Program-made: the position numbers and the translations under genes
The notes under the pieces: model-generated
What the model was told of the DNA's origin: nothing
The model's database searches: none
The model's input: only the letters and a program-made list of their open reading frames with translations
Shown here: piece after piece, positions 43,960 to 54,607 of the stretch
Numbering within the stretch: the first letter of the stretch is position 1
Layout: each line of letters starts with the position of its first letter
Assembly: GCA_947095585.1 (NCBI GenBank)
Contig: OX352763.1
Span: forward strand, 111,517,908 to 111,581,907
Direction: 5' to 3'
Length of the DNA stretch: 64,000 nt
Origin: Nephrocerus scutellatus
Lineage: Eukaryota; Arthropoda; Insecta; Diptera; Pipunculidae

Positions 43960-44720
43960 CCATTGTGCAGAAGCTTGAATTCAAAAAAAGCTTTGATATC
44001 AGAATGAGCACTAAGAAGGAACTGAGTTCGGAAATTAAATACCAGACACATCCGGGAACTATAAAGTGGTATACGGATGCATCAAATAAAGCATTCGTAT
44101 ACCATGGACACTTCATGGGCAACGAACCAAGTAATCTGACTGGGACAGCACCTGAGTATATTCCAGGCTGCAGTACATGCCATCGAAAGATATCCTCACT
44201 TTAATTTGGAACTACCTGAGGCAGGAAATATATATCATGACAGACAACCAAGCTGCGCTAAGGGTGCGATTCACATCACGCCAAAACTGGTGGAGTAGAG
44301 TAGTGCACGGCAATGCGAAACAAATTTGGTAAAGTCACCCAGTTATGTCTATACTGAGTCCCAAGGCACACTGGCATAGAAGGCAACGAAGTAGCGGATA
44401 GGCTGGCGAATAAAGGGAAAGAAACTCCGCTTAGAGATCCCGTGACATCTTTTCAACGAATGCAGAGTAACGATCCGACAGAGAAGACCATATGGGAACC
44501 CACGCAATCTCAGAGTCTCTACGAGATTTATTGAATCCACTCCATATTTTCAATTTCCTAAGAGCCACTAGTATTGAAAGAGAGCTGTTAGGACGGTCAT
44601 GCACTATCCGTTTAGCACCCTTCAGTACAATTTCAGAGATATCGATGTCTTGTCCGACCTTATTATCCATGTGCATATGATTACATTTTTAAGAATGGCG
44701 AAGTGAATTTGCTAAGTTCT
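43960..44720 (+). mobile_element. RNase H fragment of an R1/LOA-type LINE (second lineage)
   Basis: Words in three frames: IKWYTDASNKAFVYHGHF (first Asp), then FQAAVHAIERYPHFNLELPE (the Glu is Ala), YIMTDNQAALRVRFTSRQN (the DSQAAL block), and VPRHTGIEGNEVADRLANKG (the WVPGHSGI.GNE.AD block). Then a C-terminal tail follows to about 44700. The sequence differs from the RNase H parts at 950 and 37175, so it is a separate lineage. RT is absent. Confidence 0.75.
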
Positions 44721-44819
44721 CTGTGACTGTATATGATAACTTTGTAAATAAAAATCCCGCAAGGCAAAAACGCATTAGACCCGCATGGACCATAGTGCTA
44801 CTACAAGACATCCTATTAC

Positions 44820-45720
44820 GCATCATCATCATCATAATCAAACTTCCTAGGATTCTTTACTTTGCAAATCTTTTTAAAGAAACGTAAATGTATAGTCGGT
44901 CGAGTAGCTCTTCAATGTTGACCTTTATAAAGCCATAGAGGATTCGGATTCCCAAATGAACTGACACGTCTCTGTAGGTTGATCATGAATTACGTTATAA
45001 GCCAAGTAAAGATATCGAGATCACAATCAAGCCTATTTTACATCTATAACCGGCTCTGACTATAAGGTGGACTCGCCAGTGTCCTCTTCAACCAGCGTTG
45101 AAGAAAGTGATCCGAGACTCCAATGTATCGCCATAAGAACAATCCCCTATAATACCATCCAAATACTGGCTTACGGAAACAATACGTTATAAGCAATGTC
45201 AAGTTATCGAGCTCACTATAAACCCTATGTTACATTTCTGACTTTGTGGTGGACTGGCCAGTGTCCTCTTCAATCTAGCGTTGATGAAATTGATACCAGA
45301 CACTGATGTATCAGCGAGATAACAATTCACTATAAGACCATTCAAATACTGGCTTACGCAAACGATATTGACACCAATAGCTAAGAACTGTTCAAGAAGC
45401 TTTTATCCAGATCGAGCAGGTGGCAGGTGAAATCTAAAGCTGGCACAAAGGAATTGGGCTGCACAAAAATGAGAGCAAAACAAAGTACATGATGTCCACT
45501 GGATACGTCTGTGAGCAGAAGTTTCAATTCCCCAATTCAAAGTAGTGAAGTGTGACTTAGAAATAATGCAATCTTTTAACTATCTTGATTCAAAGTTGCT
45601 TAAAACCAATAAAGCCCAGAATTATGGGATGTCAAATTGTATGACATCGGCTCAAAATCAGGACATGTCTGGTTAGCTAGCATATCAGTAGTCGATTTTT
45701 TGAGAAACCGGACAGCTTAC
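44820..45720 (+). mobile_element. Family A LINE, RT region with internal tandem duplication
   Basis: Follows family A from LYKAIEDSDSQMN and CRLIMNYVISQVKI-like sequence near 44925-45010. The RT centre (GTTATAAGCC... to CTTACGGAAAC) is present twice, at 44994-45185 and 45186-45377, 192 bp apart. Both copies carry GTGTCCTCTTCAA and ATCCAAATACTGGCTTACG-like words but are diverged. Then it continues with QAFIQIEQ-like sequence and the 3' region ATGACATCGGCTCAAAATCA near 45641. Heavily mutated. Confidence 0.75.
44994..45377 (+). repeat. Diverged 192-bp tandem duplication inside family A
   Basis: Two consecutive copies of the same RT stretch, each starting GTTATAAGC and ending at the ILAYADD-equivalent (TACTGGCTTACG). 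They differ at many positions, so the duplication is old. Confidence 0.7.
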
Positions 45721-46465
45721 ATTTTTTTCGCTTTTCTCATCGCTGCAGCTGAGCAGCAGGATGAACTAAATTACATGTGATCTTGACGAAGGATCCTCAT
45801 ATAGTTTTAGTCCCCTAATGATTATGATTAATTGGCACTCGAATACTACTATCGACATGGAATTCACATGTTTTCGAATTTTAAAAACTTATTCCGAACA
45901 GCTAGATTGTTCCCCACTGAAAAAATTTGTCAAAAGTTAGAACATATTGAAGTGATCATCTGAATTAGATCTGGAACATAACTTAAGAGCAGCTATTATA
46001 ATTAGTCTCTGATTTTTGGAGTGTGTTCGGTGCTGCCCGAGTACACATGTATGAACGTACATGCGTGGCACACCCCAACTTTGTTACGACAAATGTTTCC
46101 CATTAAAGTCATAACAGCATGTTACGTGTAATGTACGATAGTACCTTGTGACCTGTGTCAAGTGTGATTTTGGAAAAAATGTGCGAGTATTTCCTGCGTG
46201 TCACAAATTTTTAAGGTAACAACATTAATTTGAACTAATTATTGTCAGAACGTTAGAGGAAAATAAGAAATGAAGAACAGACCTAATATGGGAAAAAGGG
46301 CAATGCCTTATCAATAATGACGACTTTAAATAAAGAATTTTAGAAAAAGCGGAATGACAAATAATGTATTATTGAAGTAATTATGTGAACAGAGATGATC
46401 CAATATTGGTCCTACAAATATATTAGCTAGTACCGCGCTGTTCGAAGTAGTCCTTAAGGGGCAAA
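45721..46465. other. Gene-free stretch
   Basis: No gene or repeat recognised. Confidence 0.45.
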
Positions 46466-46979
46466 TATAATGGCCTTTAGTTGGATTAATTTAGCTGATG
46501 TTAACGACTCATTTCATGCAATTCGTATGCTGTAACCACAATGAGATTTTGGTCGGTTTGGTCAAATGTTCGTTAACTTACGTGGGATTAAGCAAGGTGT
46601 CGTCAGTGAAGTGAGACATTCGGTGCGGAAATTTGACAACTGAGAGAAATTGCGTGAAATGCAAGTAGTTGCTAAAGTTCATTATGGGTAAATTAAGAAT
46701 AAGAGAAATCAGCTAAGCTTTTCGTTCGGTTTTGTCGTGAGAATAAGCAAACTGCAGCAGTGATCTTATTCTTATGTCAAAATCGATAAAAAAGTTTGGC
46801 TAATTTGCACCAGCTGTCAAATTTCTTACAGAATGTCACACTTCAAAGACACATTGCTTACTCCCACGTAAATTAACAAACATTTGACGAAACCAGCATT
46901 ACATTATGATCGAAGCATATAATTGACATGTCAAAGGTCGTTCACATCAGCTAAGTAAATCCCACTTACGTCCATTATA
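46466..46979. mobile_element. Foldback/MITE with ~175-bp terminal inverted repeats
   Basis: Left arm 46466-46644, right arm 46809-46979, spacer about 165 bp. Aligned words (left, then right reverse complement): TATAATGG / TATAATGG; TTAGCTGATGTTAACGA / TTAGCTGATGTGAACGA; GTCAAATGTTCGTTAACTTA / GTCAAATGTTTGTTAATTTA; CGTGGGATTAAGCAAGGTGT / CGTGGGAGTAAGCAATGTGT; GAAATTTGACAACTG / GAAATTTGACAGCTG. A small inner pair, AAGAATAAGA / TCTTATTCTT, sits in the spacer. No coding frame. Both ends begin TATAATGG, which suggests a TA or similar insertion site. The superfamily is unknown. Confidence 0.8.
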
Positions 46980-48113
46980 GTTAACGCTCAACTCTTTTAA
47001 TAGAATAGCACTCTATAACGCACGTATGATCCGTTTATGAAAACATTTTCAAAATTTTCCACAAACTTACCTTGAAAAATTCCTGGGATTTATCCAAAAC
47101 AGGTTACTAATACGTTCAAGTAAGTCCTGGTGGTCGTAAATTGTTAAATTATGATTAGAATTGTTATCCAAATTGTCGGTAGGCTTACACTTATTCTTTT
47201 AACACAGAGTTATAAATAATATTACAGTATTGTTATTCTTTTTTATGTATACAATTATTGTTCACTTCATTATATCCAAATTATATACCAAAAAATGTCA
47301 CTTCACGAATCGAGCTTCATCGAATGTTCAAAGAGACGAAATAATCTTGTCTGGAATACGTTCAAAAATAAACGACCGCAACTAACAAAATGCAGGGACC
47401 GGTACACCAAAACCACGTCTAATCTTCCCAACTCACGAAACGTGAATGAATCAACCACTCCACTGATGTACACATAAAGGTAAAAAATTCACTGCAATCT
47501 CTCTTAAACAGTAGTTGGACAGTAAAGCCTAAAAGTTCTACCATACCTGAATCCTGAATATCCTGACAAAGATGATGAATGCGGATGAGGATTGAGGATA
47601 GAATTCATTGCCCGTTGGTGTTGTTGTTGGTGTTGTTGTTGGTGTTAGTTGAACGGTTGAATGCATTTTCAAAGTCTGTAGAGTGTAGTCTGTAAAGCCT
47701 TTGAAAATTAATGAATGCATTCAGTGAAGAGTGAACGAATAATCATTGAGATATGTGTAGAATTAAGAGAGGTATTGTGTTCAATCGAAACAAAAAAAGA
47801 GCAATTTGTATAAAGAAAAAGAGCATTTTTGAATTCTTACAATACCTCTTAAAAATTGCTCTTGATTGCTTGGTCCTGCACTACTGGGAGCTATTTTTCT
47901 TCCTATTTACGTACAAGTGATGCATTTTTTCTTAAAAATATGTTACGAAATATTCAAACAATTTCTCACGGTACACATCTTAATGATCTTTAATTTTCGA
48001 CAAGGCAAGGTGGTAAGTCAAAATTAATGCCTTCTAACGATTTTGTAAAACACACAAAAAATCAAATAAATATACGAAAAACGTTTATTAATGATGATTT
48101 ACCAAACTAGGCA
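46980..48113. other. Gene-free stretch with a GTTGTTGGT microsatellite
   Basis: No gene recognised. (GTTGTTGGT)n-like sequence at about 47608-47647 produces a Thr-rich antisense ORF, which is not a gene. Confidence 0.45.
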
Positions 48114-48387
48114 AATAATATCCTATCTAAAAATAATTAAAATATTTAATAATAATAACATTAGGCGCGACAGACCATTGCTGTCCAAGATCTATCTTCT
48201 CCAAACAATTTGTTGTATGTGTTATATTTTTGCACATAAATAGAAAAAAAAATAATATCCTATCTAAAAATAATTAAAATATTTAATAATAATAACATTA
48301 GGCGCGACAGACCATTGCTGTCCAAGATCTATCTTCTCCAAACAATTTGTTGTATGTGTTATATTTTTGCACATAAATAGAAAAAAA
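48114..48387. repeat. Perfect 137-bp tandem duplication
   Basis: Copy 1 is 48114-48250 and copy 2 is 48251-48387. I read both base by base and saw no difference. The unit holds the SINE 3' tail (TTAGGCGCGACAGACCATTG on this strand) plus about 30 bp of AT-rich sequence. Absence of divergence makes this either very recent or an assembly artefact. Confidence 0.85.
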
Positions 48388-48562
48388 CTATTATTTAATG
48401 TCGTAATCAAAAGGCGAATTGGGAAGCTTTCCGAGACAAGTTGTTACTCTCGGACGTGTCTCAGACATTCGCGAGAGGTGTTGCACCGTAAATTGTTGTT
48501 TTTAGAATTCGAACCCCGAACAGCCTGCTCAGAAGTCTAACGCACTAATCAATAGAGCCATG
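48155..48562 (-). repeat. tRNA-derived SINE, copy 5, with duplicated 3' end
   Basis: On the minus strand the head starts near 48562 (GGCTCTATTGATTAGTGCGT, then GGGGTTCGAATTC as B box). The body follows with TCTCGCGAATGTCTGAGAC, GAGTAACAACTTGTCTCGGA and CAATTCGCC, then the 3' end GACAGCAATGGTCTGTCGCG. It aligns with 37612-37880 over its whole length. The 3' portion is present twice because of the 137-bp tandem duplication. Confidence 0.8.
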
Positions 48563-48719
48563 CAAAAAGTCCACAAAAAGACATTTAACATCTCAGTTCT
48601 TTTTTCCATATATCGAACTAAGTTTAGGTGAAGGCATTAACATTTTTTTTCCATTTCTTAATATATATTGATTCATGTCCTCTACTTATTTTACAATATA
48701 ATAAAAAGAAAATAAAAAC

Positions 48720-49310
48720 ACAAACAAACAAATATTGCTCATAGGAGGAGCATAGAGCGGAAATGACCTCCTTCCAGTGCTGTCTGTGTTTTGCCAGTAG
48801 TTTGACTTGTACGCGATTCTAGTTCGATTAATATGCGCCTGGGCGTCCCGTGTTTCGTCTTCCTTAAGGGTTCCATTCAAAGGTAATTAAGGCATGTAGA
48901 TAAAAAGTTTGAGATCGTGTTTGGCCAAAAGATACCCCAGATTCCACGTAGATACTTGTATATTTTGGGAAATAATGGTTGTTGCTTTCCAAGTCTCACA
49001 ACCATATAAGAGTGCTGATATAACAGTAGAGTTGAAGATCTTTAGCTTGGTACTCCTGGAGATGTTACGTCACACTTTGTTTAATGAGTAGTAAGCAGGA
49101 GGTGCTTGGTTTATCGAGCTTTTACGTTTTATCAGGACCAGCCGTTCTTAATAATTAGGCTCCTTAAGTAGCTACATTTCTCCACGTCTTCAATAACCAT
49201 CGTTGAATCGTTGGTGGTTATAGATAATTCATGGTTGTCGATAGCTCTGATTCGCAGTAACTTCATCTTTGAGAAGTTAAGCCTTAGACCTGTTCAGACT
49301 TATAAATCTA
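48720..49310 (-). mobile_element. Family B LINE, post-RT domain to 3' end
   Basis: The minus strand reads KLLRIRAIDNHELSITTNDS, IEDVEKCSYLRSLI (the V..F.YLGS block), then a gap, RSTKLKIFNSTVISALLYGC, ETWKATTIIS, and after frame loss RRILIELESRTSQTTGK. The end near 48720 has AATAAAAAG and an A-rich stretch, the likely 3' tail. It corresponds to 15850-16500 of the plus copy. Many frameshifts. Confidence 0.7.
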
Positions 49311-49384
49311 CCTCTCAAAATTCGCGTACACGAGTAAATTTCAAAATGAAACGAAATACTGGTTGGTCTATGTTTTTTTTATAC

Positions 49385-50400
49385 ACTCGCTATAGAGATT
49401 TGCAACATTATAATGCCAATAGACCAATAAGTCTTATTTCCCTTGTTATCCAACGTTTTCGAGAAACTACCCCCGTGAAAATAACTCCGTTCTTAGAAAA
49501 TGAATAAAAGGAATAGGAATGATATCTAATATACCTATCAGGATAGAACAGATGAACAGGGTAGTCCATAAAAGATAAATAAGCTTTTGCCACAAAATCA
49601 CAAAATTGTACCTTCTAAACTGCCACTTCAGGATAAGTTGACATCGAAAGACCACTGCATAAGAGCTGTTGTCACTCAAGGAAGTGTCCTTGGCCCACTC
49701 CTATATACATTATTTACGACCTTCCGACGACGGATAACAACTTAACCATCTTTAACTTTGCGGACGACACCGCGATACTAAGCACCGACAGCACCTAAAT
49801 CAGCTTCTCATAACCTCAATAATTACATAAAGTTACTTGAGCTCTGGTCAAGTGAACGAGACGAAAACCACTCACACCACTTTTGTCGTAAGAAACTTAA
49901 ATTTTACAACCCGCACTGTATGCTCAACAAACACTCCACCATCATGGCATACAGCTCTGGAGCTCAGCAAGCTCTTTTAATCTAGAACTTCTGCAATGGC
50001 TGCAGTCCAGAATCCTAAGAACAATCACGGTCACACTATGGTACTTTAGAAACTCCTTGCTGCATAAAGACCTGAGTATCCCGATTATCACAGAAGAAAT
50101 CAACATTCACAAACTGAAGTACGAGTAAACCTTAAAACTTACTAATGTCCTAACCCCCCTTATTAATGCACTACCACACCAGCATGAGCCATTTGGGCTA
50201 AAGAAATTCAAAAGTACAATTGTATAACTTTCTTTTAAGATTCTATCACATATTGTTAGTTCCTATATTGGAAGATTTGTCAAGGATGAACATTTTAAGA
50301 CGAAAGGAATAAAGTGTCCTCTCAGGCAGTCTAAAAGTTTTAAATTTTCCGCGACAACAAGTGTACTACTCAAATAATAATATTTTCTACACTGTTTGAA
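49385..50400 (+). mobile_element. Jockey-type LINE, RT to 3' end with internal deletion
   Basis: Words: ANRPISLISLVIQRF (NYRPISL block), TPFLENE, then a deletion, VVTQGSVLGPLLYTLFT (QGSVLGPLLY block) and, in another frame, YDLPTTDNNLTIFNFADDTA (active site FADD). Next come LELWS, THTTFVVRNLNF and a C-terminal part rich in stops. It ends before an A-rich run near 50398-50410. The QGSVLGP and FADD combination marks jockey-type LINEs. Confidence 0.8.
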
Positions 50401-50592
50401 AAAAAAAATAAAATGTTTTGGGTCAGTTCATACGGATTATCATCAACCATTAAACAAACCATTGTTCTTAAAAATTATTTTAGAGGAAGATATTTTGAAC
50501 CGAACTATTTGTTTTTGAGCTATGTCGAAAACATTTCACAGATATATATATATATATACAAATATATAATAATAGTATATAATAATAATATT

Positions 50593-50628
<36 letters not shown>

Positions 50629-52204
50629 CCAATTTTTAGATTCAATTGACTGGACGTCGAGAAAACACCTACATATTTTATGCATAAATTAAATCTAATT
50701 AATTTAATTTAATTAAGATGAAAATGCAGCAAAAAATTATTTTGGGCAGTTTTTTCGCTTTTACATCCAAAAATTGTTTTACTAAAAGTTTGAAATATTC
50801 ACATGGACGATTTTTTAATTACTTTTTCACGTACTGGAATATATTTTGTAGTAAAATTAACAAAATATGAACAATTTCCGAAATGTTCACGAATATTTTC
50901 GTAAAGTTATAATTACAAAAAATTTTGGTATTAACAGCCCTTTTTGTGCGTAGAATCCCTTTTCAACTTAATACAAAATGCAATGCTGGCCGTTTCTCTT
51001 TGTGTTTGTTCTGAAAAACAAGAAAGAGGGAGAGAGAATTTGAAAAGCAATTTGAATACAAACTGGCGGAAATCGACTAAAATTTTTCAGAGTCCTTTTT
51101 ATGAAAATTGAAATCCTTGGCACGAAAAGAGAAATATCTGAAGTTCATTCGGCAAAACTGGCCAGACAAAAAACCTGTCTCGTGCCCTCATGTTGGTAAA
51201 GATAGCGACTTTACATCCCCGAGTTGGCAAATGTATGTATGAATATAATAAATGATAAGAATCCCTTTTTTTTTGGTATGTCAGCATTGTATACAAAAAT
51301 ATTGCAGTCAATCTGTTTGTTTATTTGTTCTTCTGTTCAAATTCCGCTTATTATCCTGCACACAAGTATGTTGGCATTTGGGAAATATGTGTGGGATGAT
51401 ATTGAGACGGTTGCGAGATAGCCATTTACTCCAAGATGAAAGAAGCACATACAACAACAATAGGAGTTGTGCAGCTAAGACAGGTTATTGGAGGGGTACT
51501 CTACTCAGGCTGATCGGATCGTATAGCTCGTGCCAATTGTTGGCTGTTATATAGCTATATAGACCGTGTTACTATATACACAGATGTGAATGAAGAATGA
51601 TGCATTCACAAAACGACTGCATTTACAGACCAAGTCCAAAACTGGATGAATGCTGGGAAGGCAATGAATTAATTTTTTGTCTGCTCTGCTCTGTACTCTG
51701 TAGTCGGAAAGAAAACAGTTGTTGCTTGTTGGAAAAAAAATTATAGCAGCACGATGTCTAGGTCTTGTCTTCCCTTCTCTGTTTTTTTTAATAAAGTTAG
51801 ATCGGCTGAGATAAAGAATATTAATTTTCTTACAGGTACATATAAGATATAAGAAACTAAAGTCAGGCAGCTACACTTTTATTATTTTTCTGTTGAGGTG
51901 ATCTTTAACAAAAGGATTATACGGCACACTTAACCCGTTAGATAGTCGATTTAACAACAACACATTTTCAGGTGACAGGTGGAATTCTGTTTGTTCTTCT
52001 AGACTGTCCATGCCCCATCTGTTATTGTTTTTTATGTAGGTCAGTCTAGGTATGGAATTTTTAAAAGCATTTTTTAAGAATAAAGATTTGTTTATATAAG
52101 AATAGCTAACATACGTTCAAGCTTGCGGAATCATAGTCATCATGCGTAGGCGTAGAGCATTGTTGGAACATTGGAGAAAGAAGAAGAGGAAAGTTAAGGG
52201 GTTT
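50401..52204. other. Gene-free stretch with AT microsatellites
   Basis: (AT)n at 50541-50557 and 50599-50629 frames an AATAAT run. Between 50640 and 52204 no gene or repeat family was recognised. The overlapping ORFs at 51224-51421 and 51252-51554 share sequence in two frames and are not supported. Confidence 0.45.
50541..50629. repeat. (AT)n / (AAT)n microsatellite
   Basis: Two pure AT runs separated by AATAATA-type sequence. Confidence 0.85.
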
Positions 52205-52531
52205 CACATTTGTGAAAATAAATTGCGCGTAAAAATATCCACAAAGCAAAGTAACCAGATAAACCACGTGTTGATAGACCGCAGCCACAGCCCGAATCTG
52301 GTGACAATACGAACGTACCGAGGTGCCAACGTCGACTTGGGGCACTATCTTGTTGGTATGATGCTCCGAGCGCGGATTGCATCATCACGAAAGACTGCAT
52401 CCGCACATCAGATTCGAGTCAACATGGCTACCCTTCGCAACGAAGAAATCAGAAACAACTACGGTCAAGCGATAGGACTCGCCCTAAATGCAGGAAGAGT
52501 AAGTTCGGAGAAGTTGAGATGTCGGGCGTAG
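52142..52531 (+). pseudogene. Family A endonuclease C-terminal ORF fragment
   Basis: A 129-codon frame. The first 30 residues are unrelated basic sequence (MRRRRALLEHWRKKKRK) upstream of the element. From NQINHVLIDRS on it is endonuclease and linker. The conserved SDH near the C-terminus is changed to LGH, removing the catalytic Asp-His pair. Confidence 0.7.
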
Positions 52532-52653
52532 AAGAAAAATGGAAACACTTAAGAATACTGTCATTAGTAATGCTGACTCCATCTTAGGCAGTAGTCGTAG
52601 AGATCGGAACCTGGTTCGATGACGAATGTATAAGCTAGCGACTTAACGTAAGA

Positions 52654-53049
52654 ATGTTGCGTACCAAGCAATACAACAGTCTCATAGAACGCGGACACGC
52701 GAATATGAATATAAAGAGCTCAGAAGATATGAAAAACAGTTCAGCAGCCTGGGAGAAGAATCAAATCCGGGAACTCGAACAGTACAGAGAGCAAGGCCCG
52801 CACCCGACGCACAAGTTATACCAAAGAATCCGCGGTATGACGCAATATACACCGCGTTGCACATACAGCAAAGACAAAGAGGGTAATCTGTTCGCCGATC
52901 TCAAAGGCATCTTAGAGCGATGGGAAGATCGCTTTTTTGAGTTACTTAATGGCCAGCTAACTGAGGAGTTAGAGGCTCCACCAATGACCAAAGACCATAC
53001 TATGCCACAAAGCATAGTCGAAGTTACCAGAACGATAAACCGGCTCTAA
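52654..53049 (+). pseudogene. Family A linker ORF fragment
   Basis: A 131-codon frame of the hydrophilic linker between endonuclease and RT: EQYREQGPHPTHKLYQRIRG, CTYSKDKEGNLFADLKGILE, TEELEAPPMTKDHTMPQSIV. It is recognised by its counterpart on the minus strand at 58544-58774. Confidence 0.75.
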
Positions 53050-53873
53050 TAATAAGGCCCAGGATCAGATGAGATCCCAGTGGAACTGATTAAAATAGGA
53101 GGCCCCACAATACAGCAAGCAATTCATGAAATAATAGCGCAAGTATGGGAGGAAGAAACGATGTTGGAACACTGGCGAAGAGGCATCCTGTTCCCCATAC
53201 ATAAGAAGGGATATAACACAACATGCAGCAATTATCGTGGTATAATGTTGTTGAGTACCGCGTATAGGATTTTCTCTTCTTTCTGTCAAGTCAGGATAGC
53301 CCCATACGCTAAATAAAATATCCGGATCACTATCAAGTCCATTCAATATATATAACGGGCTCCAGCAAGGGGAAGGACTAGACTGCATCCTCTTCAACAT
53401 GGCGTTGGAGAAAGTGATCCGAATCCTCTTTAAGTCCATTCTGATACTGGCTTACGCAGATGATGACAATCGTTGGTAGAAACCCAAGAGCTGTACAGGA
53501 AGCTATCATCCAAATCGAGCAGGCGGCACGAAATCAGGTGCTGCACATAAATGAGAGCAAAACAAATTACAGTTGGCTACGTCTGCGAGTAGAAGATCCA
53601 ACATTGGTCCCGCAATTAAAATATTGGAGCGCGAATTTGAACTATCTCGGATCAACTGTAGCAGCCGATTACAGCATGCAAGCAGAAATACGCGTACGCT
53701 TGCTTAAAGCCAACAAAGCCTACTATAGTCTGTCAAGACTCTTCAAATCCAGGAACTTAACTTATATAAGACAATGGTCATACTAGTACTTACATATGGA
53801 CCCGAGACTTAGGTGCTTAGCAAAAAGCATTCTGACCTCTTAGCTGCATTCGAGGAAAAAGTCTTACGAAGAA

Positions 53874-54101
53874 TTGTTGGCCCTGTTTGTGAGAAAGAAC
53901 GACTGCGGGGACTCTACAATGATCCACGAGCATTACCGCGATGTCGACATCGTGAAGATAATTAAGCTCGATAGGCTTCGGTGGGCAGGGCACCAAGCTG
54001 GCATGAGCGAAGACGATCGTGCTCGGAGAGTCCTTTGCGGTAGGATTTATGAAACACGACAGCGAGGCCGGCCAATCATACGCTGGAGGAATGGGGTCTA
54101 G
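53874..54101 (+). pseudogene. Family A C-terminal domain ORF fragment
   Basis: A 75-codon frame ending with KLDRLRWAGHQAGMSEDDRA, RRVLCGRIYETRQRGRPIIR and WRNGV. This is the L.RLRW.GH...M and RGRP..RW pattern found at the end of several LINE proteins, thought to aid RNA binding. Confidence 0.8.
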
Positions 54102-54229
54102 ACTCTGGACGCCCAGAGTTTAGGGATGCAAAACTAGATGACATCGGCTCAAAATCGGGACCGGGGAAGAGACGGGAGGCCAGGAACGGACCCCAATTGT
54201 AGATCCAAATATGATGATGATGAAACTTT

Positions 54230-54365
54230 GAACTCATAGCGACCAAAATCTGTATGACTCGTTACCCATTTTGTCATTATTGTTCTCGTGTAAGCTATTT
54301 CGCCAATGTACTTTCTGAATACCGGCTCCTGACTAATTTTTGCGTTCATATCTCCCATTTTAAGT
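54230..54365 (-). mobile_element. Family A endonuclease middle fragment
   Basis: The minus strand reads MGDMNAKISQEPVFRKYIGE, then AYTRTIMTKWVTSHTDFG. This is the GDMNAKIG...Y.G.HS.H.NTN.SGQRVIEM block seen intact at 59060-58960 minus. It lies head-on against the 3' tail of the plus-strand copy. Confidence 0.7.
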
Positions 54366-54491
54366 TTTATATTATTTTACATACATGAATATCGACTGAT
54401 TCTAAGGTATGTAAATAGGTAGGAAAGGTACCGGTCCCCGCTGGCCTATCGTGGTCCTCAATTAGCGCTTGAGAGAGTTATTTTGTATATT

Positions 54492-54607
54492 ACAGCATAG
54501 CCGAGGTTTTTAGGGCACACAATGTTATACTTAATGACGCACTTTCACATTTTGCGGCAATTTGTCTAAAATTGTGTGCTCTAAAAACCTCTGCTACGCT
54601 ATGCTGT
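54492..54607. mobile_element. Small foldback (116 bp) with ~38-bp inverted arms
   Basis: The left arm 54492-54527 begins ACAGCATAGC and holds GAGGTTTTTAGGGCACACAA. The right arm 54567-54607, reverse complemented, begins ACAGCATAGCGTAG and holds GAGGTTTTTAGAGCACACAA. The loop is about 39 bp. No coding content. A half-copy may lie at 28346-28385. Confidence 0.7.

Larger units (their letters stand above)
52205..54222 (+). mobile_element. Family A LINE, longest plus-strand copy, with (ATG)n tail
   Basis: Endonuclease end: NQINHVLIDRSHSPNLVTIR, TYRGANVDLGHYLVG (the expected SDH is LGH). Linker: LRNEEIRNNYGQAIGLALNA, then 52654-53049 with REQGPHPTHKLYQRIRGMTQ, YTPRCTYSKDKEGNLFADLK and RWEDRFFELLNGQLTEE. 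RT: VPVELIKIGGPTIQQAIHEI-type, WEEETMLEHWRRGILFPIHK, then a deletion of part of the palm, the NGLQQGEGL loop and ILAYADDD with a frameshift. C-terminus: DVDIVKIIKLDRLRWAGHQA, GRIYETRQRGRPIIRWRNG. Tail ATGATGATGATG at 54211-54222. It defines family A's domain order best, but is dead. Confidence 0.88.

Noticed and set aside
48114..48387. CRISPR-like repeat
   Set aside because: Only two adjacent units without spacers, in a eukaryotic SINE; it is a tandem duplication.
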